Shown here: one piece after another, positions 35,038-44,071 of the stretch
How positions within the stretch are numbered: the first letter of the stretch is position 1
How the letters are laid out: the number at the start of each line of letters is the position of its first letter
From: Martinezella lusitana
GTDB lineage: Bacteria > Pseudomonadota > Alphaproteobacteria > Rhizobiales > Rhizobiaceae
Direction of reading: 5' to 3'
DNA: 64,000 bases
NCBI RefSeq assembly: GCF_014207095.1
Contig: NZ_JACHBG010000019.1
Coordinates: forward strand, 46,611 to 110,610
The notes under the pieces: model-generated
Told to the model about the DNA's origin: nothing
Database searches by the model: none
The model's input: the letters and a program-made list of their open reading frames with translations, nothing else
Position numbers and translations under genes: made by a program

Positions 35038-35870
35038 AATCAAAGTCCAAATCCACTCTGATCCGCTCGCTCGCCTTGCACGGCCTGCTGGCGCCGCTCG
35101 CCATCATCTGGCTGTTTCCGCTCTGGATGATGTTCGTCTTCTCCACAATGCCCGACTACGGCATTTTCAGCCCCGGTATCATCCTGACACCGTCGACAGG
35201 TTTCATGGACAACGTCCGCAACCTGCAGGCAGATACCAACTTCATCGGCGCCATGACGATCTCCATCGTCGTTGCGGTCATCTATACATTGCTGTCGGTC
35301 ATGCTGACCTCGATGGCCGGATGGGCTCTGGCGCGCTACCAGTTCGCCGGCCGTTCGGGCGTCATCGGCATCATCCTCGGCACGATCACCTTGCCCTACT
35401 CCGTCGTCGTCATCCCGCAGTTCATCATGGTGGCGCGCGATTTCGGGCTGGCCAATTCATGGGTCGCGCTGATCGTGCCGCCGCTCTTCAATTCGCTCGG
35501 CGTGTTGTTCATGCGCCAGGCCTTCTCGATGATGCCGGGCGAACTTTTCGATGCGGCACGCGTCGAGGGCGTGAAGGAATGGCAGATCTTTCTGCGCATC
35601 GCCCTGCCGCTCGCGAGGCCGACGATGGCAGCGCTCGCCATCATTCTGTTCCTCGCCTCCTGGAACAACTACCTCTGGCCGCTGCTCATCAATTCCCGGC
35701 CGGGAATGATGACCGCGCCCGTGGCGCTCGGGACGCTCATCGGCCTCACCAGGGTATCCTGGGGCGGTATCATGGCCGGTGCCGTGATGCTGACGGCGCC
35801 GATCCTCATCATCTTCGTTCTCCTGCAGCGCCATTTCATCGCCGGCATCGCCGCCGGCGCAATCAAATAA
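35034..35870 (+). CDS. Sugar ABC transporter permease 2 (LacG-like)
   Basis: A 278-residue permease with six membrane segments and the EAA loop FDAARVEGVKEWQIFLRIALPLARP. It ends in QRHFIAGIAAGAIK, the usual C terminus of MalG/LacG-type permeases. It forms the heterodimeric channel with the preceding gene product, and the ATPase gene begins 15 bases later. Confidence 0.94.
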   Translation: MKSKSKSTLIRSLALHGLLAPLAIIWLFPLWMMFVFSTMPDYGIFSPGIILTPSTGFMDNVRNLQADTNFIGAMTISIVVAVIYTLLSVMLTSMAGWALARYQFAGRSGVIGIILGTITLPYSVVVIPQFIMVARDFGLANSWVALIVPPLFNSLGVLFMRQAFSMMPGELFDAARVEGVKEWQIFLRIALPLARPTMAALAIILFLASWNNYLWPLLINSRPGMMTAPVALGTLIGLTRVSWGGIMAGAVMLTAPILIIFVLLQRHFIAGIAAGAIK

Positions 35871-35884
35871 TTCCGGGGACCCGT

Positions 35885-36973
35885 ATGGCTGAACTGTCTC
35901 TTACCAATGTCGTCAAACGCTACGGTGCGCTGGAAATCATTCACGGCGCCAATCTCGAGGTGAAGGACGGCGAGTTCGTTGTTTTTGTCGGCCCGTCGGG
36001 ATGCGGCAAGTCCACATTGCTGCGCATGATCGCCGGTCTGGAGGATATTTCCGGCGGCGAGCTCAAGATCGGTGGCCGCCTCGTCAACGACGTCGAGCCG
36101 GCCGATCGCGGCATCGCCATGGTCTTCCAATCCTATGCGCTTTATCCGCATCTGACGGTCGAGCAGAACCTCAACTTCGGCCTGCGCATGAACGGCAATC
36201 CGAAGGCCGACACCGATCGCCGTGTCAAACAAGCCGCCGAGATCCTGCAGATATCGGAGCTGATGCAACGCCGGCCGAAGCAGCTCTCCGGCGGCCAGCG
36301 CCAGCGCGTCGCCATCGGCCGGGCCATCGTGCGCGAGCCGCAAATCTTCCTGTTCGACGAGCCTCTGTCCAACCTCGATGCCGAGCTGCGCGTGCAGATG
36401 CGCGTCGAAATCTCGCGCCTTCACAAGAAGCTCGGCACGACGATGATCTATGTCACGCACGACCAGACGGAAGCCATGACGCTCGCCGACAAGATCGTCG
36501 TGCTGCGCAGTGGCAATATCGAGCAGGTTGGCGCTCCGCTCGATCTCTATGACGACCCGGCCAACCAGTTCGTAGCCGGATTCGTCGGCTCGCCGAAGAT
36601 GAACTTCCTGCGGGCCGAGGTGGTCGACAGCCAGCCCGGCAGTGTCACCATCGTGCTGAAGAGCCAGCGCAATGTTCGCCTCACACTTGCCACTGCCGCG
36701 GCGAAGGCGGAGGTCGGCCAGCAGGTGACGATCGGCGTGCGTCCGGAACATTTCCTCGACGCCGGACGCGGCGATGCGGATCTGACCGTCGATGTCGACG
36801 TCGCGGAGCATCTCGGCAATACCAGTTACATTTACGCCAATATCGCTGCCGACGAGCAGATCGTGATCGAACGCGAGGAGTCCCGTACCACTGGCAACAG
36901 CGACAAGCTCACCGTGGCGCTATCGGCGGCCAAGGCATTCCTGTTCGACAGCGCCGGCAACCGATTGCGGTAG
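35885..36973 (+). CDS. Sugar ABC transporter ATP-binding protein (LacK/MsmK/UgpC-like)
   Basis: A 362-residue ATPase. Walker A is VGPSGCGKSTLLRMIAGLE, the Q-loop FQSYALYP, the signature LSGGQRQRVAIGRAI, Walker B FLFDEPLSNLDAELR and the switch VTHDQTEAMTLAD. A C-terminal regulatory TOBE domain follows (about 235-362). The start is MAELSLTNVVKRYG at 35885. A longer frame from 34877 only reflects out-of-frame overlap with the permeases. Its closeness to LacK suggests a lactose/arabinose-like system. Confidence 0.95.
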   Translation: MAELSLTNVVKRYGALEIIHGANLEVKDGEFVVFVGPSGCGKSTLLRMIAGLEDISGGELKIGGRLVNDVEPADRGIAMVFQSYALYPHLTVEQNLNFGLRMNGNPKADTDRRVKQAAEILQISELMQRRPKQLSGGQRQRVAIGRAIVREPQIFLFDEPLSNLDAELRVQMRVEISRLHKKLGTTMIYVTHDQTEAMTLADKIVVLRSGNIEQVGAPLDLYDDPANQFVAGFVGSPKMNFLRAEVVDSQPGSVTIVLKSQRNVRLTLATAAAKAEVGQQVTIGVRPEHFLDAGRGDADLTVDVDVAEHLGNTSYIYANIAADEQIVIEREESRTTGNSDKLTVALSAAKAFLFDSAGNRLR

Positions 36974-37013
36974 GCGCTGCCACATGGAGCCGGGTGGCTC
37001 TAGGTCTGTGCGA

Positions 37014-37099
37014 TCTAGAGTCTGAATCCGCTCTAGAATCAAAGAAGTAGAGCGTGATGTCGTCCGAAAGCCGCCTACACTTTTCGGCATCACGCTCTA
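37014..37099. repeat. Rhizobial palindromic repeat (52-bp element plus small inverted repeat)
   Basis: Between the ATPase and fusion-enzyme genes lies an element bounded by a perfect 12-bp inverted repeat, TAGAGCGTGATG (37048-37059) and CATCACGCTCTA (37088-37099), with nested CCGAAA (37064-37069) and TTTCGG (37082-37087) arms. A second 7-bp inverted repeat TCTAGAG/CTCTAGA (37014-37020, 37031-37037) lies just upstream. A degenerate relative occurs at 43084-43136. It is a dispersed, possibly transcribed, intergenic repeat. Confidence 0.75.
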
Positions 37100-37142
37100 T
37101 CCCCTCCCAAGACAGCATGCAGATTTAGGAAAGGACCACTTC

Positions 37143-39146
37143 ATGACGACCGAAACATCCATCCGCTGGGGCATCATCGGCCCCGGCCGGATCGCCCAGA
37201 CTTTTGCCGATGGCGTCGCTCATTCCCGTAGCGGCAAGCTGGTGGCTATCGCCAGCCGCAACCCCGGCAAGCCGGGTCTCGGCGACGGCTTCCCCGGCGC
37301 ACGCATCGTGGACGGCTATGAGGCGCTGCTCGCCGACAAGGAAGTCGACGCGATCTACATCGCGACCCCGCATACCGGCCACGCCGAGTGGGCAATCAAG
37401 GCGATCCGCGCCGGCAAGCACGTGCTCGTCGAAAAGCCGATCGCTCTCTCTGCGTTCGATGCCGAAGCCATCTATTACGAAGCGAAGAAGGCTGGCGTTT
37501 TCGCCGGTGAAGCCTTCATGTATCGCGTTCACCCGCAGACGGCGAAGCTGATCGAGCTGGTGAAAAGCGGCGTCATCGGCGATCTGCGCATCATCCGCTC
37601 CTCCTTCGGTTTCAACATGGGCAAGGTAAGCCCGGAACACCGGCTGTTTGCCAATGACATGGCCGGTGGTGGCATCCTCGATGTCGGCGGCTATCCTGTC
37701 TCGATGGCCCGCCTGATCGCCGGTGCGGCCAGCGGCAAGCCGTTCCTCGATCCAGACAAGGTGTCGGGCGTCGGCCATCTCGGCCAGACCGGCGTCGACG
37801 AATGGGCGTCGGCAGTGTTGAAATTCCCGAACGACATCATCGCCGAAGTCTCGTGCGCGATCATGGCGAACCAGGACAACACGCTGCGCATAATCGGCTC
37901 GGAAGGCCGCATCGAGGTTGCCGACTTCTGGTTCGCCTCCGGCCATAAGGGTGGCATCGGCAAGATCAATGTCATCAAGGGCGGCGAGACCCAGACGATC
38001 GAAGTCAAGGAAGAGCGCTGGCTCTATTCCTTCGAGGTGGACGCTGCGGGCGATGCCATTCGCGCCGGACAAAAGGAATTCGCCTATCCCGGCATCGGCT
38101 GGGCGGATTCGATCGGCAATCTCAGGGTTCTCGACCAGTGGCGCGCTTCGATCGGCCTCGAATATGTGGTCGAGAAGGCAACGCATCGGACGAAGAACAT
38201 CGCCGGGGCGACGGTCACCAAGGGCAGCAGCATCCCGAAGCGCGGCATTCCGGGCATCTCCAAGCCGGCATCGCTCGTCACGCTCGGCTTCGAATTCTTC
38301 CCGAATTTCGCGGCCGCTTCGCTGACGCTCGATGCCTTCTATGAAGCCGGCGGCAACGCCTTCGACACGGCCTATGTCTATGGCGGCGGCAAGACGGAGA
38401 GCATCTTCGGCGATTGGCACACCAGCCGCAACGTGCCGCGCGAGGAGATCGTCCTCATCGGCAAGGGCGCTCATTCGCCGCTTTGCTATCCGGATATGAT
38501 CGCCAAGCAGCTCGACCAGTCCCTTAACCGCCTGAAGACCGATTATGTCGACATCTACTTCATGCATCGCGACAATACCGATGTTCCGGTCGGCGAGTTC
38601 GTCGATGCTATGGATGCCGAGGTGAAGGCCGGCCGCATCCGCGGTATCTTCGGCGGCTCGAACTGGACACGCGCCCGCTTCGACGAGGCGATCGCCTATG
38701 CCGAGAAGAACGGCAAGACGGCACCGGCAGCCCTTTCCAACAACTTCTCGCTGGCCGAAATGCTCGACCCGATCTGGGCCGGGTGCGTTGCCGCCTCGGA
38801 CGATGAATGGAAGGTCTGGCTCAATGCCAAGCAGATCCCGAACTTCGCCTGGTCGAGCCAGGGCCGCGGCTTCTTTACCGACCGCGCCGGCCGCGGCAAG
38901 CGCGACGACGAGGAACTGGTTCGCGTCTGGTATTCCGACCGCAATTTCGGTCGCCGCGACAGGGCGATCGAGCTGGCGCAGAAGCTCGGCCGCAGCCCGA
39001 TCCATATCGCGCTTGCCTATGTCGTTGCCCAGCCCTTCCCCGTCATCCCATTGATCGGCCCGCGCACGGTCGCCGAGCTGGAAGACAGCCTTTCGGCACT
39101 CGACATCAAGCTGACGCCGGAACAGGTGAAGTGGCTTGAGGGCTGA
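37143..39146 (+). CDS. Fused oxidoreductase: Gfo/Idh/MocA domain + aldo/keto reductase domain
   Basis: A 667-residue protein joining two NAD(P)-dependent enzymes. Residues 1-335 are Gfo/Idh/MocA: Rossmann IIGPGRIAQTFADGVA, the motif HVLVEKPIAL (EKP Lys), and GGGILDVGGYPV. A linker of about 40 residues follows. Residues 378-667 are an aldo/keto reductase with the full tetrad: Asp and Tyr in FDTAYVYGGG, Lys in LIGKGAH and His in YFMHRDN; the C-terminal PLIGPRTVAELEDSL binds cofactor. No frameshift or stop lies between the domains. It follows the LacEFGK-like transporter, so it probably oxidises and reduces the imported sugar. Confidence 0.9.
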   Translation: MTTETSIRWGIIGPGRIAQTFADGVAHSRSGKLVAIASRNPGKPGLGDGFPGARIVDGYEALLADKEVDAIYIATPHTGHAEWAIKAIRAGKHVLVEKPIALSAFDAEAIYYEAKKAGVFAGEAFMYRVHPQTAKLIELVKSGVIGDLRIIRSSFGFNMGKVSPEHRLFANDMAGGGILDVGGYPVSMARLIAGAASGKPFLDPDKVSGVGHLGQTGVDEWASAVLKFPNDIIAEVSCAIMANQDNTLRIIGSEGRIEVADFWFASGHKGGIGKINVIKGGETQTIEVKEERWLYSFEVDAAGDAIRAGQKEFAYPGIGWADSIGNLRVLDQWRASIGLEYVVEKATHRTKNIAGATVTKGSSIPKRGIPGISKPASLVTLGFEFFPNFAAASLTLDAFYEAGGNAFDTAYVYGGGKTESIFGDWHTSRNVPREEIVLIGKGAHSPLCYPDMIAKQLDQSLNRLKTDYVDIYFMHRDNTDVPVGEFVDAMDAEVKAGRIRGIFGGSNWTRARFDEAIAYAEKNGKTAPAALSNNFSLAEMLDPIWAGCVAASDDEWKVWLNAKQIPNFAWSSQGRGFFTDRAGRGKRDDEELVRVWYSDRNFGRRDRAIELAQKLGRSPIHIALAYVVAQPFPVIPLIGPRTVAELEDSLSALDIKLTPEQVKWLEG

Positions 39147-39182
39147 CGCGAAATGACCTTCGCTGAGCTAAGCGTATGAAAC

Positions 39183-39217
39183 AAAACAGCCCATCCGGAT
39201 GCCGGATGGGCTGTTTT
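39183..39217. terminator. Bidirectional terminator
   Basis: AAAACAGCCCATCCGG (39183-39198), loop ATG, CCGGATGGGCTGTTTT (39202-39217): a perfect 16-bp stem with A- and T-rich ends, in the convergent gap between the fusion enzyme and the methyltransferase. It can serve both strands. Confidence 0.92.
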
Positions 39218-39251
39218 CCTTACAATAATAGCAGCGATCGTTCTGCCATGC

Positions 39252-39785
39252 TCAAGCAGCGAAATCGAAGACCTTTGTCTCCGCGCCTTCCAGGCGCAGT
39301 AGATAAGCCTTGCGCTCCAGACCTCCCGCAAATCCGCGAAGCTCGCCCGTCGATCCGATAACCCGGTGGCAGGGGGCGATGATCGAGATCGGGTTGCGGC
39401 CATTGGCGGCGCCGACCGCCCGCACCGCTTTCAGAGCGCCGATCTCAGCCGCGATCTGCCTGTAGGTGCGGGTCTCGCCGAAGGGGATAGTCAGCAATGC
39501 GTACCAGACCTTGCGCTGAAACTCCGTTCCCGCGAAATCGAGCGGCAGATCGAAGCTACGCCGTTTGCCGGCAAAATATTCCAGCAGCTGCCGTTCCGCT
39601 TCCAGCAGAACTGGATGATTCCCGTCTTCGGCGACGATCGACAGCGGCACGCGCTTCGGCCGGTCGTTGTCCCACAGAATCGCGGCAAGACCATCATCGC
39701 TGCCGACAAGCTTGAGCGCGCCAACGGGCGAGTTCATGATCCGATAGACATAGTGCTTTCCGTCATATCCCGCAGCTTTGGTCAT
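39252..39785 (-). CDS. ogt: Methylated-DNA-protein-cysteine methyltransferase
   Basis: A 177-residue DNA-repair alkyltransferase that takes O6-methyl or O4-methyl groups from guanine/thymine onto its own Cys. The active-site PCHRVIGSTGELRGFAGGLERK contains the acceptor Cys (about residue 139), and FQRKVWYALLTIPFGETRTYRQIA is the DNA-binding helix region. The ATG at 39785 follows AAGGAAAGGAT, and an upstream extension to 39989 was rejected. The name ogt is by similarity; no Ada regulatory domain is present. Confidence 0.93.
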   Translation of the reverse strand: MTKAAGYDGKHYVYRIMNSPVGALKLVGSDDGLAAILWDNDRPKRVPLSIVAEDGNHPVLLEAERQLLEYFAGKRRSFDLPLDFAGTEFQRKVWYALLTIPFGETRTYRQIAAEIGALKAVRAVGAANGRNPISIIAPCHRVIGSTGELRGFAGGLERKAYLLRLEGAETKVFDFAA

Positions 39786-40035
39786 GCCGATATCCTTTCC
39801 TTGAATTGCGCTCGCTGTCTCCGGCAGAATTACCTTCATGAAGCGCTTGTGATCCATAGGACCCGAAATATCCGTCTCCAGCCACCCGAAAAGAAACGTC
39901 TGGCCGCGAAATCCAGCGATTTCGCATCCGTTCAGCGCCGTCGCGATGAGCGGAGGCAAGATGCTCGCTCTTGGGAAACGGGCCGACATTGTGTAGAACC
40001 GAGACGGGACATTTCATCAGCATGCGGAGCCAGAG

Positions 40036-40371
40036 ATGACCGTGCGCCCGCCAAGCAGCTTCAGTCCATCCCGGATCAACGACACGCGTCTCGGGATTCT
40101 TGAATATGAGATGATGTCAGAGCGGGCCAGCGCGCTCGGCCATCATGGCGTGAAGGTGGAGACGGCGCTTGCGGCGCTGCGAGACGGCGAGGCCAAGGGC
40201 CGGCAAGGCGTAGAGCACGAACGGCTGGTCGATAGCGCCGCTGAAGCCGTCTGGGCAATGTTCGTTCACCGCGAGATCTGCGGCCTGCGCAATAGCCGCG
40301 ACGTCATTCAGCGCTACGAGATCCCGAACAAGGTGCTCGCGCGCCTGGGCGCCAGCCCGCGTCACCCCTGA
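40036..40371 (+). CDS. Small conserved hypothetical protein (DUF6665-like)
   Basis: A 111-residue soluble, helix-rich protein with segments RLGILEYEMMSERASALG, KVETALAALRDG, LVDSAAEAVWAMFVHREICGLRNSRDVIQRYEIP. I recognise this pattern as a rhizobial hypothetical family (DUF6665-like); function unknown. The ATG lies within CAGAGATG. It runs towards the ROK regulator gene. Confidence 0.65.
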   Translation: MTVRPPSSFSPSRINDTRLGILEYEMMSERASALGHHGVKVETALAALRDGEAKGRQGVEHERLVDSAAEAVWAMFVHREICGLRNSRDVIQRYEIPNKVLARLGASPRHP

Positions 40372-40387
40372 ATTTCGGGCCTGATGT

Positions 40388-41587
40388 TCAGGACTTCAGG
40401 ATCGCCGAGAAACGCGGATCGAAGGCGTGGCCGATCGGCTCCGCCGCCGCCCCGCGCGCGACGGCCCAAGGGTCGGTCATGCCGAGCTGCAGGCGCGGCA
40501 GCAACCGGTTGGGGCGATCTGCATTGGAAGGCAAAAGCGGCTGCATGGCGGCCATCAACCGGACGGCAAGGGCTGCCGGTGCGCCGCCGCACAGGATCAC
40601 CGTCTGCGGATCAAACACGGTTTCGATCAGGTGCACGCTCCAGCGCAGGTCGACCGCAGCTTTTTCGACCCAGGCCAGAATATCCGGATCATCAGCGGCA
40701 GCCCGCTTGTCTATCAGCGAGTAGATGTCGGGCGCCATCGGATCGACACCGAGATGCTCGTAGAGCGACGCCAGGGATGCGTTGTGTTCTACAGTTCTGC
40801 GGCCGCCGGACGACAAGAGCGCCATGCCGATTTCTCCGGCATTGCCGCGCGCGCCGCTATAGAGCTCACCGCCGAGAATGAGCCCGGCACCGATACCGTA
40901 GCCGACGTAGAGACAGACGGCGTGGTCGAGGCCATGCGCCGCGCCGACCATCCGCTCGGCCGTCGCGCAGGCGGCCGCGTCGTTTTGCAGGGTGACATTA
41001 AGGCCGGTGCCGGCGGAAAGCGTTTCCAGCAGCGGAAAGCGCTGCCAAGGACCCATCATCCAGGGGTTATCAGCATCATCTCGCTCAAGCCCGAAAGGCC
41101 CGGGCATTGCAGCACCGAGGCCGACAAGACGTTTCTCCGCCTGGGCGACGCGCTGTTTCAGCTCCATGCGTACGTCCTGTACCAGCTGCAGAACGACAGG
41201 CGTGCCCGTTGTCGGGCCGCCGGCGGGCAGGTTCGCTTCCTTGCGGATGAGGACATTGCCGACGAGATCGACGGCAATGGCGCGGGTGATGTGGCGGTCT
41301 ATCTGCAGGCCGATGGCGAAAGCGCCTTCCGGCACGAGGCCATAGGGCGTGGACGGCTGCCCGCGACCATGACGCACGCTTTCCCGCGACGTCACGAGCC
41401 CGTCACCCTCCAGCTCCTCCATGATGTTGGAGACCGTCTGCTTCGTCAGGCGGGTGGCGCGCGCAAGATCGGCGCGGGAGAGCGCACCGTTCAGCCGCAG
41501 GGCATCGATGATGACCCGTCGGTTATGGGCGCTGGTACCCTCGTGGTTCGTTCCGCTCGTGGCCCTGATCGGGCGTTTATCGTTCAT
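40388..41587 (-). CDS. ROK family transcriptional regulator
   Basis: A 399-residue ROK repressor. Residues 15-75 are a MarR-like winged helix (NRRVIIDALRLNGALSRADLARATRLTKQTVSNIMEEL). The ROK sugar-kinase-like domain follows, with VGLGAAMPGPFGLE, YVGYGIGAGLILGGELYSGARGNAGEIG. The zinc-binding Cys cluster and the His of active ROK kinases do not appear complete (the segment is SSGGRRTVEHNASL), so it is probably a ligand sensor only. It is divergent from the sugar operon at 41814 and probably its regulator. Confidence 0.92.
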   Translation of the reverse strand: MNDKRPIRATSGTNHEGTSAHNRRVIIDALRLNGALSRADLARATRLTKQTVSNIMEELEGDGLVTSRESVRHGRGQPSTPYGLVPEGAFAIGLQIDRHITRAIAVDLVGNVLIRKEANLPAGGPTTGTPVVLQLVQDVRMELKQRVAQAEKRLVGLGAAMPGPFGLERDDADNPWMMGPWQRFPLLETLSAGTGLNVTLQNDAAACATAERMVGAAHGLDHAVCLYVGYGIGAGLILGGELYSGARGNAGEIGMALLSSGGRRTVEHNASLASLYEHLGVDPMAPDIYSLIDKRAAADDPDILAWVEKAAVDLRWSVHLIETVFDPQTVILCGGAPAALAVRLMAAMQPLLPSNADRPNRLLPRLQLGMTDPWAVARGAAAEPIGHAFDPRFSAILKS

Positions 41588-41813
41588 CTTTATTTGCCTC
41601 TTGACACCACTAGATTATTGAAGAACAAATTAGTCAAGACAATTGACTTAAAGAAACCGCAGAGTTTCATCGGGGAACATTGGGAGCCACAGTCTCCAAC
41701 ACGCGCCGATCCATGTTCGGCGACCGGCCCGGCCAATTGCCTGCCCGACAACCCATGGCGACGCTTGGCCGCCAGCGGAAAAATCGCGTGAGTGTCAAAA
41801 ACTGGAGGATGGA
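41588..41813. promoter_or_regulatory. ROK / sugar operon divergent control region
   Basis: This 226-base gap contains TTGACA at 41601-41606 (plus strand), a divergent TTGACT-like -35 on the minus strand at 41637-41632 and an inverted repeat AGTCAA-GACAA-TTGACT (41632-41648). The overlap of the inverted repeat with the minus-strand -35 suits repression by the ROK protein. The rest of the gap (41660-41800) shows nothing clear. Confidence 0.55.
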
Positions 41814-43052
41814 ATGTTGAAATCATTGAACAAGACATTGCTCGGCGCGGCGCTGATCGGCGCTTCCTTCGCCTCGCATGCTTTTGCCGAAACGACAATC
41901 AATGCCCTCTTCATGGCGCAGGCCGCCTATAGCGAAGCCGATGTGCGCGCCATGACGGACGCCTTCTCCAAGGCCAATCCGGACATCAAGGTCAATCTCG
42001 AATTCGTTCCCTATGAAGGCCTGCACGACAAGACCGTGCTGGCGCAAGGCTCCGGCGGTGGCTACGACGTCGTGCTCTTCGACGTGATCTGGCCCGCCGA
42101 ATATGCGACCAACAAGGTTCTGGTCGACGTGTCCTCGCGCATTTCCGACGACACGAAGAAGAGCGTGCTCCCTGGCGCCTGGACGACGGTCCAGTATGAC
42201 GGCAAATATTATGGCATGCCGTGGATCCTCGACACCAAGTACCTGTTCTACAACAAGGAAATCTTGGAAAAGGCCGGTATCAAGACGCCGCCGAAGACCT
42301 GGGACGAACTGAGCGAGCAGGCGAAAACCATCAAGGACAAGGGCCTTCTCGCGACCCCGATCGCCTGGAGCTGGTCGCAGGCCGAAGCCGCGATCTGCGA
42401 CTATGCCACGCTCGTCAGCGCCTATAAGGGCGACTTCATCAAGGACGGCAAACCGAATTTCCAGACCGGCGGCGGCCTCGATGCCCTGAAATACATGGTC
42501 ACCAGCTACAAGTCCGGTCTCACCAACCCGAACTCCAAGGAATTCCTCGAAGAGGATGTCCGCAAAGTCTTCGAAAACGGCGACGCCGCCTTCGCGCTGA
42601 ACTGGACCTACATGTACAACATGGCCAACGACCCGAAGGACAGCAAGGTCGCTGGCAAGGTCGGCGTCGTGCCGGCGCCGGGCGTTGCCGGCAAGAGCGA
42701 GGCTTCGGCAGTCAACGGCTCGATGGGTCTCGGCATCACCTCTGCCAGCAAGCATCCGGATGAAGCCTGGAAGTACATCAGTTTCATGACCTCGCAGGCG
42801 ACGCAGAACCAGTATGCCAAGCTCAGCCTGCCGATCTGGGCATCGTCCTACGCCGATCCGGCCGTGACGAAGGGCCAGGAAGAACTGATCGCGGCCGCAA
42901 AGGTCGGCCTCGCAGTGATGTATCCACGTCCGACGACGCCGAAATATCAGGAACTATCGACAGCGCTTCAGCAGGCGATCCAGGAATCGCTGCTCGGCCA
43001 GTCTTCTCCGGAGGACGCGCTGAAGTCGGCTGCCTCCAACAGCGGTCTCTGA
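41814..43052 (+). CDS. Sugar ABC transporter substrate-binding protein 2
   Basis: A 412-residue periplasmic family-1 solute-binding protein with signal peptide ending SFASHAFA. Family features are INALFMAQAAYSEADVRAMTDAFSKANPDIKVNLEFVPYEGLHDK, MPWILDTKYLFYNKEILEKAGI and INGSMGLGIT-like AVNGSMGLGITSASKHPDEAWKY. It is the first gene of an operon with two permeases, a SIS-domain protein, a PfkB kinase and an ATPase. The ligand is unknown and is probably a sugar that needs isomerisation and phosphorylation. Confidence 0.92.
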   Translation: MLKSLNKTLLGAALIGASFASHAFAETTINALFMAQAAYSEADVRAMTDAFSKANPDIKVNLEFVPYEGLHDKTVLAQGSGGGYDVVLFDVIWPAEYATNKVLVDVSSRISDDTKKSVLPGAWTTVQYDGKYYGMPWILDTKYLFYNKEILEKAGIKTPPKTWDELSEQAKTIKDKGLLATPIAWSWSQAEAAICDYATLVSAYKGDFIKDGKPNFQTGGGLDALKYMVTSYKSGLTNPNSKEFLEEDVRKVFENGDAAFALNWTYMYNMANDPKDSKVAGKVGVVPAPGVAGKSEASAVNGSMGLGITSASKHPDEAWKYISFMTSQATQNQYAKLSLPIWASSYADPAVTKGQEELIAAAKVGLAVMYPRPTTPKYQELSTALQQAIQESLLGQSSPEDALKSAASNSGL

Positions 43053-43083
43053 TAGTCTTATCGGGCGGCGCTGGCGCAGATGA

Positions 43084-43136
43084 TTTTTTGGTCTGTTCGG
43101 CCAAAAGCCGATCACACTCTTCGGCATCATGCTCTA
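43084..43136. repeat. Degenerate copy of the palindromic repeat
   Basis: The sequence CCAAAAGCCGATCACACTCTTCGGCATCATGCTCT shares the core of the element at 37048-37099 (CCGAAAGCCGCCTACACTTTTCGGCATCACGCTCT there). The left terminal arm is decayed. It lies between the binding-protein and first permease genes of the second sugar operon. Confidence 0.65.
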
Positions 43137-43186
43137 GTCGCCGCCCGCCTCTTACCCTCCGTGACGAATGAAAGAAGGGGCCTGCC

Positions 43187-44071
43187 ATGTCCGGCACCTG
43201 GATGACAACTCGCGCCTGGTTTTTGATGCTGCCGCTGCTCGTCGTGATGGTTGCCGTCATCGGCTGGCCGCTCGTCGATACCGTCGGCCTTTCTTTCACC
43301 GACGCGAAGCTTGTGGGAACCGGCGGCAATTTCGTCGGCATCGACAATTATGCGAAGATGCTGGCAAACTCCAATTTCCAACGAACGCTGATCACCACGG
43401 CCTGGTTCGCGATTGTCTCCGTTGCTGCCGAAATGGTGCTCGGTGTGCTTGCCGCGCTGCTGCTCAACCAGAACTTTAGAGGTCGCGGCGTGTTGCGCGC
43501 GCTGATGATCCTGCCCTGGGCACTCCCGACCGTCGTCAACGCAACGCTCTGGCGGCTGATCTATAATCCCGAATATGGCGCGCTGAATGCTGCTCTTACC
43601 CAGCTCGGCCTCATCGACGCCTACCGTTCCTGGCTCGGCGAACCGGGCACGGCGCTGACAGCCTTGATCGTTGCCGACTGCTGGAAGAATTTTCCGCTGG
43701 TGGCGCTGATTGCGCTCGCCGCCCTGCAGGCCGTGCCGCGCGATATTATCGCCGCCTCGCTGGTCGATGGTGCCGGCCCCTTCACCCGCTTCCGCTTCGT
43801 CATCCTCCCCTATCTGGCGGGACCGCTGATGGTAGCGCTGGTGCTGCGCACCATCGAAGCGTTCAAAGTCTTCGACATCATCTGGGTCATGACGCGCGGC
43901 GGGCCGGCAAACAGCACGCGCACGCTGTCGATCCTCGTCTATCAGGAGGCCTTCTCCTTCCAGCGAGCGGGGTCCGGGGCGTCGCTCGCGCTCATCGTCA
44001 CGCTGCTGGTCACGGTGCTCGCCGCCGCCTACGCCGCGCTCGTCCGCAAAACCGCAGGGAGTGCCGCCTGA
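43187..44071 (+). CDS. Sugar ABC transporter permease 1 (second system)
   Basis: A 294-residue permease with six predicted helices, opening MSGTWMTTRAWFLMLPLLVVMVAVIGWPLVDTVGLSF, typical of CUT1 MalF-like subunits. The EAA loop is IIAASLVDGAGPFTRFRFVILPYLAG. The next permease starts at 44071, with one base shared. Confidence 0.94.
   Translation: MSGTWMTTRAWFLMLPLLVVMVAVIGWPLVDTVGLSFTDAKLVGTGGNFVGIDNYAKMLANSNFQRTLITTAWFAIVSVAAEMVLGVLAALLLNQNFRGRGVLRALMILPWALPTVVNATLWRLIYNPEYGALNAALTQLGLIDAYRSWLGEPGTALTALIVADCWKNFPLVALIALAALQAVPRDIIAASLVDGAGPFTRFRFVILPYLAGPLMVALVLRTIEAFKVFDIIWVMTRGGPANSTRTLSILVYQEAFSFQRAGSGASLALIVTLLVTVLAAAYAALVRKTAGSAA

Noticed and set aside
34877..36973. Apparent 698-residue protein that would fuse a permease region to the ATPase
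   Set aside because: The first 336 codons run out of frame through the two permease genes and are Arg/His-rich; the ATPase has its own normal start at 35885.
37125..39005. 626-residue minus-strand frame opposite the fusion oxidoreductase
   Set aside because: Antisense shadow; the plus-strand product has intact motifs of two enzyme families.
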